Below are positions 8,281 through 16,521 of a DNA stretch of 64,000 nt, one piece after another; position 1 is the stretch's first letter, and every line of letters begins with the position of its first letter. Position numbers and translations under genes: made by a program. Under the pieces are notes generated by a model. It had not been told where the DNA came from and did not search any database. It worked only from the letters and a program-made list of their open reading frames with translations. The stretch spans positions 31,183 to 95,182 of the forward strand of contig CAZFWG010000004.1 of assembly GCA_964522525.1 (NCBI GenBank). The letters are read 5' to 3'. The stretch is from CAYUYV01 sp964522525 (GTDB taxonomy: Bacteria > Pseudomonadota > Alphaproteobacteria > JAJFIK01).

Positions 8281-9420
8281 TTACATCGGATCTCGCCACG
8301 GGACCGTGATTGGAGTGACGTGTCCCTGAAAGGGCGCCCGCGTCAGGCGGAATACTGCGTGAATGCCTGCCGCCAGGACGAGAGCGGCACCGGCCTGATG
8401 AGCGGCACCGAGATGGAGCGGGACGACCGCCAGCAAAGTCCATATTCCTAAAACGATCTGCACGGAAACAGCGGCCAGCAGAATCATCACCGAGGCCCGC
8501 GCGCCGCCCGCGATGGGTCGAACCAGGGCGAGCCCCGCAAAAACGATGACCACCAGACCGACCGCATAAGCCAGCATCCGATGGGCGAATTGCACCGTCG
8601 TGATGTTCTCGAACAGATTGCGCCACCAGGGCGCCAGATCCCCCAGCCCCGCCGGGATGAACCGGTCATCCATCAACGGCCAGCTGTTATAGGTCATGCC
8701 CGCATCGAGACCCGCCACGAACCCGCCCATGAGGCATTGGAGATAGATCAAGGCGACGGCGACCATGGATGCGAGGCCAAGGCCCCGGCTTGCCTCCCGC
8801 GTGTCGCGGCTGACCCGTCCCTCGGGCCCGATCAGCAGGTCGCAAGCGACCCAAACAATGCAAGCGAAGATGAAAAAGGCCAGACCGAGATGGGCCACAA
8901 GGCGGTACTGGCTGACATCAACCCGGTCCACGAGACCACTTTGGACCATGTACCATCCCAAAGCGCCCTGAAGGCCGCCAAGCAGGAACAGACCCCAAAG
9001 GCGCAAGGCCAAGCCGCGATCGAGTTTGCGCGTAAGGTGGAAATAAAGCAGGCCAAGCGCGAAGGCGAGACCGATGACACGGCCGAGTAGCCGGTGGCCC
9101 CATTCCCAATAATAGATGGTCTTGAACTCAGCGAGGGACATGCCCCGATTGACGAGCTGATATTCCGGGATCTGCCGATATTTCTCAAACTCCGCTTCCC
9201 ATGCTTCCGCGGAAAGGGGCGGCAATACACCGGTCACGGGACGCCATTCGGTAATCGAAAGGCCCGAATCGGTGAGACGTGTTGCCCCACCCACGACAAT
9301 CATGGTCAGGAGAAGACCGGCCATGCCGATCAGCCACCAGCCCACTTGCCGGCGGGGCGCCATCGCGCGTCCGCGTGAGACGGGCAATTCAGCATCCGTA
9401 ATCCCGTCCAAAACGCCCAT
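8281..9420 (-). CDS. ctaA: Haem A synthase (COX15/CtaA family)
   Basis: A 379-residue polytopic inner-membrane protein with about eight transmembrane helices. It converts haem O to haem A, the cofactor of aa3-type cytochrome oxidases. The four family histidines occur in W-E-W-G-H-R-L-L-G-R, R-L-V-A-H-L-G-L, Q-F-A-H-R-M-L-A and G-A-A-H-Q-A-G-A, each in or near a helix. Also visible are G-G-A-T-R-L-T-D-S-G-L-S, characteristic of the first helix, and N-S-W-P-L-M-D. Length matches the alphaproteobacterial form. It implies that the organism respires aerobically through a haem A oxidase. It is convergent with tadE and divergent from the DUF2842-like gene. Confidence 0.95.
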   Translation of the reverse strand: MGVLDGITDAELPVSRGRAMAPRRQVGWWLIGMAGLLLTMIVVGGATRLTDSGLSITEWRPVTGVLPPLSAEAWEAEFEKYRQIPEYQLVNRGMSLAEFKTIYYWEWGHRLLGRVIGLAFALGLLYFHLTRKLDRGLALRLWGLFLLGGLQGALGWYMVQSGLVDRVDVSQYRLVAHLGLAFFIFACIVWVACDLLIGPEGRVSRDTREASRGLGLASMVAVALIYLQCLMGGFVAGLDAGMTYNSWPLMDDRFIPAGLGDLAPWWRNLFENITTVQFAHRMLAYAVGLVVIVFAGLALVRPIAGGARASVMILLAAVSVQIVLGIWTLLAVVPLHLGAAHQAGAALVLAAGIHAVFRLTRAPFQGHVTPITVPWRDPM

Positions 9421-9569
9421 GGCGTTCTATTCCTCCGATCAAACCCCACCGCTGGACATAGCGGGCCCCGGAACGCAGAGCAAGCACCCTGAGTCACCAC
9501 GTCGCAAGGACTTGGGCCTTTCAAAGCAAGGCGCTAGGTTACAGCAGGTAGGGTATCGACAGTGGAGCG

Positions 9570-9785
9570 ATGTGGCGAATGACCATGCGTCAGCGAAAAC
9601 TGGTGGGCGGGATCGGCTTGATTGTGGGCCTGATCGCCTATGTTTTTGCCGTCTCCATTGCGGTGACCGAGTTCGTCTCGGACATCCTGTGGCTGGAGCT
9701 GCTCATTTATGCGGTGGCCGGCGTGGCCTGGGCCCTCCCGGTCCGCTTTCTCATTCTTTGGATGAACCGGCCGGATCCGGAATAG
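9570..9785 (+). CDS. DUF2842-like small membrane protein
   Basis: A 71-residue protein with two predicted transmembrane helices (about residues 11-33 and 40-64) and a conserved-looking end F-L-I-L-W-M-N-R-P-D. This matches my memory of the alphaproteobacterial DUF2842 family of unknown function, often found near haem A synthase or cytochrome genes. The true start is uncertain: GGAG lies 2 nt before the ATG at 9570 and 11 nt before the ATG at 9579; ATG 9585 is also possible. Confidence 0.7.
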   Translation: MWRMTMRQRKLVGGIGLIVGLIAYVFAVSIAVTEFVSDILWLELLIYAVAGVAWALPVRFLILWMNRPDPE

Positions 9786-9916
9786 ATCCCGGCCCCCAGA
9801 ACGACCACAGGACGCCCCTAAATCCGAAATCGCGTCAGTGGGGCATCACTGGTCATGGCGCGGCAAGACCCTATGATGTATCTCAATCATCAAGACGCCA
9901 TCCACAGGAGTGACCC

Positions 9917-9997
9917 ATGGAAGCCATCTTGCCCATCGCCCTTTTCATTGTGCTGTTTCTGATCCTGAATCTCGTGGATTTCGGCCGGCTGGACTGA
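9917..9997 (+). CDS. 26-residue single-helix membrane peptide
   Basis: A 26-codon frame starting M-E-A-I-L-P-I-A and ending V-D-F-G-R-L-D. Nearly all of residues 4-20 are hydrophobic, so it should insert as one transmembrane helix with an acidic C-terminus. An excellent ribosome-binding site (AGGAG, 7 nt before the ATG) supports translation. Small membrane peptides ending in a similar F-G-R-x-D motif are, as far as I recall, scattered in alphaproteobacteria without known function. It lies 130 nt after the DUF2842-like gene and may share its transcript. Confidence 0.55.
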   Translation: MEAILPIALFIVLFLILNLVDFGRLD

Positions 9998-10036
9998 CCC
10001 GCGTCTGGCGAGGCGCCTACAGGCAGCCCGAGGGCG

Positions 10037-11011
10037 TCATTCCGGGCTTGGGGTGATTGCGCAGGCGCGCAAGGCATCCTCGGTCGAGCCATTGGCTTGA
10101 AGCGCCTGATATGCTTGGAGATGGCGATCCGTGGCCAGAACATCGAGGCCCTGTGCCGCCAGTTCGGCATAAAGCGCCTCGTTCCCCGATTCCTCGACTT
10201 CCAGATCCAGAGTCCAGAAGACACCGTGAGAGACGGAAATCCCTTCAAGTCGGAGCCATGACGCCAGTTCCGGGTCAAAATCTTCCGTGCCGGTCCAGGC
10301 CAGAAGGTTGTTCGCCCTGGCGCCCGCGTCCTGCAACTGCTGCAGCGATCGGTAGCCATTGATGCCGGCCGATACCATGAGCGTGGGATCGATGCGGTGA
10401 ACGGCGCCCGCGCCTTCCGCCGTATACACAATCAACACAACTCGGTCCTGGGCTTCAACGGCTTTGACCACGCCCATGACCGACTCGACCCTCGTGCCCG
10501 CCTTGATATCGAGCAGCAAGACACCCTTGCCCTTCATCCACTGCAAAGCCTCCACCAGGCTTGGCGGTGAAAAACGGGTCACGGCGCCTTCCGGATCGCG
10601 GAGCTTCAGCTTCCGGATCGTGGCCCAATCCGTATCGGCAACCGAGCCGGCGCCCGTGGTGGTGCGCTCCAGCGTTTCGTCATGCATGAGAATCAGCTGG
10701 CCGTCCTTGGTTGTGCGGATGTCGACCTCGATCAGCATAGGCGCCGCGCTTAGCGTGTGGGCGATGGTCTCCAAGGCGTTTTCCGGATAGCCCGGTCCCA
10801 CGCCGCCACGATGGGCGCTGACCAAGGTGGTCTTGCCCCGCAGACAGGCGAACATCGGGGACAATCCACCGGGTTCGGGCGCATAGGCCAGTTTGGGCGT
10901 GCCGGTTGGCGGCACCACCTCCGAGGTGCAGGCAGCGACGCCAAACACCAGCGCGGCCGAAACCAGAAAGACCCAATATTTTGATGACCTGTTGCCCATT
11001 GTTCGCCCCAT
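10037..11011 (-). CDS. Glycerophosphodiester phosphodiesterase lipoprotein
   Basis: A 324-residue protein of the GDPD (TIM-barrel) family, which hydrolyses glycerophosphodiesters to glycerol 3-phosphate and an alcohol. A lipoprotein signal is visible: a hydrophobic stretch then V-F-G-V-A-A-C (Cys near residue 28), so it is probably membrane-anchored in the periplasm. Family motifs are S-A-H-R-G-G, P-E-N-A-L-E-T, and E-V-D-I-R-T-T-K-D-G followed by M-H-D-E-T-L-E-R-T-T, which supply the catalytic His pair and Ca-binding acidic residues. The C-terminal end A-T-D-R-H-L-Q fits the barrel end. ATG 10999 is an alternative start with GGGG upstream. Confidence 0.88.
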   Translation of the reverse strand: MGRTMGNRSSKYWVFLVSAALVFGVAACTSEVVPPTGTPKLAYAPEPGGLSPMFACLRGKTTLVSAHRGGVGPGYPENALETIAHTLSAAPMLIEVDIRTTKDGQLILMHDETLERTTTGAGSVADTDWATIRKLKLRDPEGAVTRFSPPSLVEALQWMKGKGVLLLDIKAGTRVESVMGVVKAVEAQDRVVLIVYTAEGAGAVHRIDPTLMVSAGINGYRSLQQLQDAGARANNLLAWTGTEDFDPELASWLRLEGISVSHGVFWTLDLEVEESGNEALYAELAAQGLDVLATDRHLQAYQALQANGSTEDALRACAITPSPE

Positions 11012-11095
11012 CCGACGCGATGCCTCTCGACGGCCTCAGAGCTAGCACAGCACGGCTACAGATGCGATGTGCCATGCGTGCGGCGGGAGGACCGA

Positions 11096-12028
11096 TCAGA
11101 ACGTGCGGGAAAGGGTCAGACCCGTGGTGACGAAATCCTCTTCCTGGCCAATCGTCGCCAGGGCGTCGATGCTGATGGTGGTCTGACCCACGTAGAAGAT
11201 CAGTCCGGCGCCCACATCAGCCCAGGCAACGGCGTCGGAGGAATCGGACGAGACCGGGGCGATCGCCCCCCGGCGCCCAAAACCCGTGCGCAAGGTCGCC
11301 GCCTCGTTTTGCGCCACATTCCCCGAGCCCGCCCCGTAGACGGTCACATGCTGATTGAGGTCGTAAGCGAGGCTCGCCCCCAAGGCGCCTGACGCACCCG
11401 ATGCGGTGTCTTCCGTATCGATATCAATGGCCCCGATGGCGTCGAAGACACTTTCCGCAGAGGTGACATTGGTGGAGACCGAGCGGCTCCAGCCCACGGT
11501 GGCCGTGGGTGTGAACCGGGTCGTTTCGCCATAGGTCCGGGCAACGCCGACGCCGAAACCGAAAAATTCCGTATCCCCGTCGAGGGTCGGCTCCCCCTCC
11601 AAGAGGGGATCAATCACTGTCTCCGTAATGACGGCATCGAAACGTTCCAGTCCGTAGTCCCCGGACACCGTGACGTAGTAGGGACCGAAGGACCGGGTCA
11701 CCCAGGCCGCAAGGGAAAGGGACAGATCCGATTCCACATCAACAGTGTCCGGAAAGCCCAGATCCCTTTCGGACGTGGCAACCGCCGCGCCGACGCTCCA
11801 CAGGCCCTGGCTGCGTTCCAGGGAGACGGCGGCGCCCAGCGCATCCGTCCCCGTTCCCGCATTGTTGAACTCATCCCTGTTCTCGATGCCCTGAACGGCA
11901 TTCAGTCCAAGGGACAAGGTCCAGTTTGGCGCCAGATCATCCGTCTGCCCATAAACCGGCAGTGATGCGAGGGACGCGACACCCAAAATCCATCCGACAA
12001 TCCAAATTCGGACAATCCCGTTTTTCAT
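11096..12028 (-). CDS. Outer-membrane beta-barrel protein, unknown function
   Basis: A 310-residue protein with a signal peptide (about residues 1-28, ending V-Y-G-Q). The mature part is made of alternating polar/hydrophobic strands with aromatic girdle residues and ends in L-T-L-S-R-T-F, a terminal Phe typical of barrels inserted by the BAM complex. It resembles autotransporter-type or outer-membrane beta-barrel domain proteins in general; I cannot name a family. A purine-rich ribosome-binding site (AGAGGGGGGA) precedes the ATG. The gene follows the EF-hand gene on the same strand by about 65 nt, so the secreted-protein genes here may be cotranscribed. Confidence 0.65.
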   Translation of the reverse strand: MKNGIVRIWIVGWILGVASLASLPVYGQTDDLAPNWTLSLGLNAVQGIENRDEFNNAGTGTDALGAAVSLERSQGLWSVGAAVATSERDLGFPDTVDVESDLSLSLAAWVTRSFGPYYVTVSGDYGLERFDAVITETVIDPLLEGEPTLDGDTEFFGFGVGVARTYGETTRFTPTATVGWSRSVSTNVTSAESVFDAIGAIDIDTEDTASGASGALGASLAYDLNQHVTVYGAGSGNVAQNEAATLRTGFGRRGAIAPVSSDSSDAVAWADVGAGLIFYVGQTTISIDALATIGQEEDFVTTGLTLSRTF

Positions 12029-12072
12029 CGCGTCCCCCCTCTTTTTAGGTTTCCGATGCGCGTTCCTGCGCG

Positions 12073-12111
12073 GCAGGCTTACTGGGCAGCAGGCTTACTG
12101 GGCAGCAGGCT
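12073..12111. repeat. 16-bp tandem repeat spanning a stop codon
   Basis: The unit GCAGGCTTACTGGGCA occurs twice in a row and then again in part (7 bp). The repeat duplicates the last codons and the stop codon of the EF-hand gene: TAA on the minus strand is present at 12095-12097 and again at 12079-12081. It looks like a recent slippage duplication. Confidence 0.85.
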
Positions 12112-12526
12112 CGCCCGCATTGTTGGGCAGATTGGCGCGGGCGGCCTCGATTTCCGCCGCATCGACAAAACCGTCCTGGTTGGTGTCGGCCTGTGTGAAA
12201 AATGGCGTCGGTCCGTTGACGAATTCATCCTTCGTCACTTGTCCGTCTCCGTCCGCGTCCATTTGCTCGCGCAGGCCTTCGAGCCGCCGCTTGGCTGCTT
12301 CAAGGCGCGGGCGGTCATCGCTGGTCAAGACGCCGTCACCATTGCGGTCGAGACGGCCGAACATGGTATCGCGGGCCGCGCGCAGTTCCTCGACGCTGAC
12401 CCGCCCGTCACCGTCCGCATCGGCCCGCAACAGAAGATCCGCCGGATTGCCCGTACGCTGGGCTTCCGCCGGTGAAACGGCCACGACCGCGAGAAGACCC
12501 GCGGGCACCATCCATGAAAAACGCAT
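12095..12526 (-). CDS. Secreted EF-hand calcium-binding protein
   Basis: A 143-residue protein with a signal peptide (about residues 1-22, ending A-E-A-Q). It carries EF-hand loops of the D-x-D-x-D-G type: A-D-A-D-G-D-G-R-V-S, R-L-D-R-N-G-D-G-V-L, M-D-A-D-G-D-G-Q-V-T and A-D-T-N-Q-D-G-F-V-D, i.e. four loops arranged as two pairs, each with the expected Glu or Asp at loop end. Function is probably calcium binding in the periplasm or outside the cell. The start at 12526 is supported by AGGAAC 7 nt upstream. The 3' end carries a 16-bp tandem duplication that also duplicates the stop. It sits downstream of the repeat-protein gene, separated by a hairpin. Confidence 0.85.
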   Translation of the reverse strand: MRFSWMVPAGLLAVVAVSPAEAQRTGNPADLLLRADADGDGRVSVEELRAARDTMFGRLDRNGDGVLTSDDRPRLEAAKRRLEGLREQMDADGDGQVTKDEFVNGPTPFFTQADTNQDGFVDAAEIEAARANLPNNAGEPAAQ

Positions 12527-12560
12527 GATCAGTTCCTGTGTTGATGGAAACAAAAGGGGA

Positions 12561-12589
12561 AAGCGGGCCCCGGTTTCCGGGGTCCGCTT
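12561..12589 (-). terminator. Hairpin between repeat-protein and EF-hand genes
   Basis: A GC-rich inverted repeat (AAGCGG…CCGG, TTT loop, CCGG…CCGCTT) lies just after the stop codon of the repeat-protein gene on the minus strand, followed by CCCCTTTT. It may be an intrinsic terminator with a weak T-tract or an attenuating/mRNA-stabilising hairpin. Confidence 0.55.
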
Positions 12590-12606
12590 CTATTTGATGT
12601 CGCCGC

Positions 12607-13347
12607 TTACCGTGTCGGGCAGGCGACGACCGCGCCGGAAGCGTCCGTACACGTCACGGTCCGGGAACCGCCCTCGCCCCTCGTGCCGGTGGTCAGCACA
12701 TTGACCGATCCGTTCTCATTGGTTGACGTCGCATTCCGGGTGAAACTGCCGTCCTGCGCCGTTGTGTGGGAGTTGAACGAGCCGTTCTCGTTCGAGGCCG
12801 AAACGTTGCGATCGAAGGCCCCGTCCCTGGCCGTGGTATTGGAATTGAACGCTCCCGTATCGCTGGCGGCGGAGACGTCCCGGCGGAATCCATTTTCCGA
12901 ATCGGCCGTGGTCCGGGCATCGAAGGTCCCCCGCTCGCCCGCCGCTGTCGTGGTGCGTTCGCCCGCGAAGGTGCCATCCGCATTGCGCGTGAAGCTGCCA
13001 TCGGTCGACCCTTCACCGGTCTGGGTCACGACGCGGCCCCCTGACTGGCGCGAGGCGGAACCGTCCGAATTGACCGTCGTCCTTGCCCCCCGGCAACCGG
13101 CGGCGTTGGCGTTGGCCGCGCAGCCACCACGGCGGGCCGTGCCATTGCCCTGACCATCCGTGTCCACCCGGCGGCCGCGAACGAACCCGCCATTCTGACC
13201 GCGGGCACCGCGCGCGGCACCGGCGGTCACACCGCCGGCCTGATTGGCTTTGGCGCCCCGGGCCTTGAAACGGCCTTGGGCGTCGGCAGGCTCCGGCATC
13301 AAGATGAGCGCGGCAGCCGCCGCGGCAACAAGAGCTCCTATTTTCAT
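12607..13347 (-). CDS. Secreted protein with 24-residue repeats
   Basis: A 246-residue protein. Signal peptide M-K-I-G-A-L-V…A-D-A-Q (about residues 1-24), then a Gly/Arg/Asn-rich basic segment with two cysteines (about residues 70-90), then repeats from about residue 110 on. The repeat unit is about 24 residues: G-x-F-x-S-x-T-T-A-x-D-G-x-F-x-R-N-V-S-A-S-N-E-N, in three clear copies with more degenerate ones upstream. The alternation of Thr/Ser/Asn with aromatic residues suggests a beta-solenoid or surface fibre. The C-terminus has a Cys pair (T-C-T-D…V-A-C-P). Start supported by GAGGAG 6 nt upstream. No family recognised. It is divergent from the response-regulator gene. Confidence 0.6.
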   Translation of the reverse strand: MKIGALVAAAAAALILMPEPADAQGRFKARGAKANQAGGVTAGAARGARGQNGGFVRGRRVDTDGQGNGTARRGGCAANANAAGCRGARTTVNSDGSASRQSGGRVVTQTGEGSTDGSFTRNADGTFAGERTTTAAGERGTFDARTTADSENGFRRDVSAASDTGAFNSNTTARDGAFDRNVSASNENGSFNSHTTAQDGSFTRNATSTNENGSVNVLTTGTRGEGGSRTVTCTDASGAVVACPTR

Positions 13348-13544
13348 CTTCTGCTCCTCATGACAGACCATGTTTGCCGGCCAAGTGTTGAGGTCCGTGT
13401 GAGCCGGCGACGAAAGCACCCTAGGGACCCCACATTGCCCGCGAATAAGGCTTGTGTTGCGCGAACCCCCGGTTCCGGCAAAGCCTGTTACAAACGGTTA
13501 CAATGGCTAAATCTCGGGCAATAAAGGCGTGCTAGCGTCCCGCC

Positions 13545-14300
13545 ATGTCAGACATTTCTGCAGCCCCTTCCATCGGCCCGCTCGTGGCGATCGTGGAAGA
13601 CGATGAAGAGATCCGAACCCTGGCCGGGGATTATCTCCGCCGGGAGGGGTTCGATGTGGCAGCTTGCGCCGACGGCATGGCCCTTGACGGGCTCATGGAA
13701 ACGCGGACACCGGATCTGGTGATTTTGGATCTGATGATGCCGGGCGAAGATGGCTTGTCCATCTGCAGACGGCTGAGCGCCCATACGGACATTCCCGTCA
13801 TCATTCTCTCGGCCAAGGGCGAGGACATCGACCGGATCATCGGCTTGGAGGTGGGTGCGGATGACTATGTGCCCAAGCCTTTCAATCCGCGCGAACTGTG
13901 CGCACGGGTGCGGGCGGTGTTGCGGCGGCGGGCCCCCGTGGAAAGCGATGCGGTGCCGACCCACGGGACGGGCGAAGTCTATCGTTTCGAGAATTGGCGT
14001 CTGGATGTGGAGGGACGATCCCTCACCGATCCCGAGGGGGCGCTCGTGGTCCTGTCGAGCGGGGAGTTTGCGCTGCTCGTCGCTTTTGCCCGCCATCCCC
14101 GCCGGACCCTGAGCCGGGATCAGCTCCTGGACTGGACCCGGGGTGCAGATGCCGCGCCGGTCGACCGGGCGATCGATGTTCAGCTTTCCCGCCTGCGCCG
14201 CAAGCTCCGGGATAATCCGCGCACGCCCCGCTTGATCAAAACTGTCCGGGGGGACGGCTATATGTTTGCCGCCGAGGTACAACGGGAACGACAGCCATGA
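13545..14300 (+). CDS. OmpR-family response regulator
   Basis: A 251-residue two-component regulator. Receiver domain about residues 12-128 with acidic pocket D19/D20, phosphoacceptor D62 (V-I-L-D-L-M-M-P-G), and conserved K in V-P-K-P-F-N-P. The C-terminal winged-helix DNA-binding domain (about 150-248) has R-x-L-R-R-K-L-R and I-K-T-V-R-G-D-G-Y, typical of OmpR/PhoB proteins. Its stop overlaps the start of the histidine kinase gene (ATGA), so they are a coupled pair. Divergent from the repeat-protein gene, which is an obvious candidate target; the signal is unknown. Confidence 0.93.
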   Translation: MSDISAAPSIGPLVAIVEDDEEIRTLAGDYLRREGFDVAACADGMALDGLMETRTPDLVILDLMMPGEDGLSICRRLSAHTDIPVIILSAKGEDIDRIIGLEVGADDYVPKPFNPRELCARVRAVLRRRAPVESDAVPTHGTGEVYRFENWRLDVEGRSLTDPEGALVVLSSGEFALLVAFARHPRRTLSRDQLLDWTRGADAAPVDRAIDVQLSRLRRKLRDNPRTPRLIKTVRGDGYMFAAEVQRERQP

Positions 14301-15673
14301 TGGGAACGGGCCTGCGGGTGGCGACGGTCGCCTTGATCATTCTGATCGCCCTTCAATTATTGGTGGCCGCCTCGACGGCCATTGTCCGGGGACGGGATTT
14401 CGGCCGGCTTTCCCGCCCCGCCCTTGTCACCCAGACGCAGGCGACCGTGGCGATCCTGGACCGCGCCAAGCCAGAGAACCGGCCATTCGTGCTCAAGGCG
14501 GTCAATTCGCCCTTCATTCATTTTTCGCTGCTGGAGGAATTCCCCGACAGCCCCCTGGCAGGGCCGCCCTTGCCCGTTTTCGTGCCGGCCATCAACACGT
14601 TCCGGCGGGCCTTTCCGGGAGGGCGGGAATTCCGCATCTATCGCCGCATGCCCCAGTCCTGGAGCGAACGGCTTTTCCAGCGCCGGGGGACCGTGCGCAC
14701 CATGCTGGACCGCTTCATCATTGTTGTGCGCCTGTCGGACGGCTCGGCGGTAGCGGTCGAACCGAGCGCGACCTATCGCAAACACATGGTGATGAACATC
14801 TTGGCGGCGATATCCGCCATCATCGGCTTGATCTGTCTGGGTCTTCTGCTGTGGACGGGCTATGCGACGACACGACCCCTCGCCCGCATGGCCGATGCGG
14901 CGGATGACTTCGCGCGCGATCTCAACGCACCGCCAATGCCGGAAGAAGGGCCGAAAGCGGTGCGCAACCTGGCCCGCGCCTTCAACCGCATGCAGCTCAA
15001 GATCCAGCGGCTCGTCACCGAACGGACGACCACCCTGGCCGCTGTCGCCCATGATTTCCGCACCTATCTTACCCGCCTGCGCCTGCGGGCCGAGTTCATT
15101 CCGGATCCGGTGCAGCAGGAAAAGGCCATTCATGATCTCGATGAAATGGCCGCCCTCGTGGACGACACCCTGCTCTTTGCCCGGGACGATGCGGGGCCCA
15201 TGTCGGCAGATCCGGTTGTCTTCTCCAAGCTGATGGCAGAGCTGGTCGCGAGCCAACGGGACCTCGACCACAATGTGACCCTGACGGTCACGCCGGAGGC
15301 CCGTGGCGGAGAGGTGGCGGCCCACCCGACATCCCTCAAACGGGCCTTGGGCAACCTGATCGACAATGCGGTGCGCTACGGCAATGAGGCCATCTGTACC
15401 CTGACGCGGGAGGGCGATCTTCTGTGCATGCTCATTCGCGACCGGGGTCCGGGCGTTCCCGATGAACAGATCAGCCGTTTGACCGATCCATTCTTCCGCA
15501 TCGAAAGTTCCCGGTCCCGGGGGACAGGCGGCGCGGGTCTGGGCCTTGCCATCACGCGGCGTCTCATCGAAGGCGCGGGCGGCACGCTCAATCTACGCAA
15601 CCATCCGGACGGGGGCCTGGAAGCGCGGGTCTGCCTGCCTGTGCTGAAAGAGGACCCGGTTCAAACGGCATAA
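14297..15673 (+). CDS. Sensor histidine kinase
   Basis: A 458-residue inner-membrane kinase, partner of the regulator just upstream. Two transmembrane segments (about residues 7-27 and 162-186) flank a periplasmic sensor domain. A HAMP domain follows (A-T-T-R-P-L-A-R-M). The phosphoacceptor is H252 in A-V-A-H-D-F-R-T-Y-L-T-R-L. The ATPase domain contains the N box L-I-D-N-A-V-R-Y-G, D-R-G-P-G-V-P and G-T-G-G-A-G-L-G-L-A-I. Architecture resembles EnvZ-like kinases. One oddity: the H-box proline (R-T-P-L in most kinases) is Tyr here (R-T-Y-L). A hairpin follows immediately after the stop. Confidence 0.92.
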   Translation: MMGTGLRVATVALIILIALQLLVAASTAIVRGRDFGRLSRPALVTQTQATVAILDRAKPENRPFVLKAVNSPFIHFSLLEEFPDSPLAGPPLPVFVPAINTFRRAFPGGREFRIYRRMPQSWSERLFQRRGTVRTMLDRFIIVVRLSDGSAVAVEPSATYRKHMVMNILAAISAIIGLICLGLLLWTGYATTRPLARMADAADDFARDLNAPPMPEEGPKAVRNLARAFNRMQLKIQRLVTERTTTLAAVAHDFRTYLTRLRLRAEFIPDPVQQEKAIHDLDEMAALVDDTLLFARDDAGPMSADPVVFSKLMAELVASQRDLDHNVTLTVTPEARGGEVAAHPTSLKRALGNLIDNAVRYGNEAICTLTREGDLLCMLIRDRGPGVPDEQISRLTDPFFRIESSRSRGTGGAGLGLAITRRLIEGAGGTLNLRNHPDGGLEARVCLPVLKEDPVQTA

Positions 15674-15700
15674 GCTCCGGGAAAGGACCTTTCCCGGAGC
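15674..15700. terminator. Hairpin between convergent genes
   Basis: A perfect 13-bp inverted repeat (GCTCCGGGAAAGG / CCTTTCCCGGAGC) with a one-base centre begins directly after the TAA of the kinase gene and lies 25 nt beyond the stop of the convergent barrel gene. There is no clear T-tract, so it may be a bidirectional terminator or a 3' stabilising hairpin. Confidence 0.6.
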
Positions 15701-15724
15701 ACACTTTATCTGACCTTTGATGGA

Positions 15725-16333
15725 TCAGTTAAACGGAATGCCGATGCTGCCCATGATCTGGTGACCGCGGAAGTCACTGTTGTCTCCGTCCGCATCATCC
15801 GTGTTGACATTGACGTAGCGGTAGTTGATGCCGAAAAACGCGTCGCCCAAGGGGCCGTCATAGAAATCGGGGGCGTTGAAATTGACACCCCCGCCGACCT
15901 GCCATGCCAGGCCGGATTGATCCTCGCCGTCGACACCGATCCGTCCCAGACCGACACCGCCACCCACATAGGGCACCACCGCATCCGACAAGGGTAGATC
16001 GATCCAACCATTGCCGAAAAAGCCGAGAACATTAAAGTCCACGCCACTCACATCCACCTCGGACAGACGAACGGACACTTCGCCTTCCGTGCGAAACGCG
16101 CCCGGCAAGCCCAGGGGCTTGGCAAAGGCGTAGCCAAGGGCGCCCCCGGCCGCGATCCCTGTGTTGGCGTCTAGTTCAATACCAGCGTCTTCAACTTCGC
16201 TTCCCACATGGGCACCGACAAAACCCTGGACATAGGCCTGGTTTTCCAGCGCCCCGGATCCCGCCCATGCAAGGGAAAACCCAAACAGGAGCGACGCCAC
16301 AGTCGTACTTCCGAATGTCAGGAGATGGCTCAT
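15725..16333 (-). CDS. Outer-membrane beta-barrel protein (opacity-protein-like)
   Basis: A 202-residue protein with a signal peptide (about residues 1-24, ending A-W-A). The mature region has the pattern of small eight-stranded barrels (G-F-V-G-A-H-V-G; P-Y-V-G-G-G-V-G-L-G; A-W-Q-V-G-G-G-V-N-F; H-Q-I-M-G-S-I-G-I-P-F). The end I-P-F-N is compatible with a barrel. This is the layout of opacity/adhesin-like porins of alphaproteobacteria. Ribosome-binding site GGAG precedes the ATG by 6 nt. Function (adhesion, stress or osmoporin role) cannot be told from sequence. It is convergent with the two-component system. Confidence 0.75.
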   Translation of the reverse strand: MSHLLTFGSTTVASLLFGFSLAWAGSGALENQAYVQGFVGAHVGSEVEDAGIELDANTGIAAGGALGYAFAKPLGLPGAFRTEGEVSVRLSEVDVSGVDFNVLGFFGNGWIDLPLSDAVVPYVGGGVGLGRIGVDGEDQSGLAWQVGGGVNFNAPDFYDGPLGDAFFGINYRYVNVNTDDADGDNSDFRGHQIMGSIGIPFN

Positions 16334-16521
16334 TTGTTTCTCCGTTTTCGTATGATCTCATTTCTTGAACGGTGAAGTCACGATTCCCCTTCAACCAAAT
16401 GCCTGTGTACGCCCTTTTTATTGCCCGCGCACGGGAAATATTGGACATATCCTTGAGGGGAAACGGGAAATACACGCAAATGTGTATCAATCGGCCCGGT
16501 ATGATGTCCTGATCAGGACGA

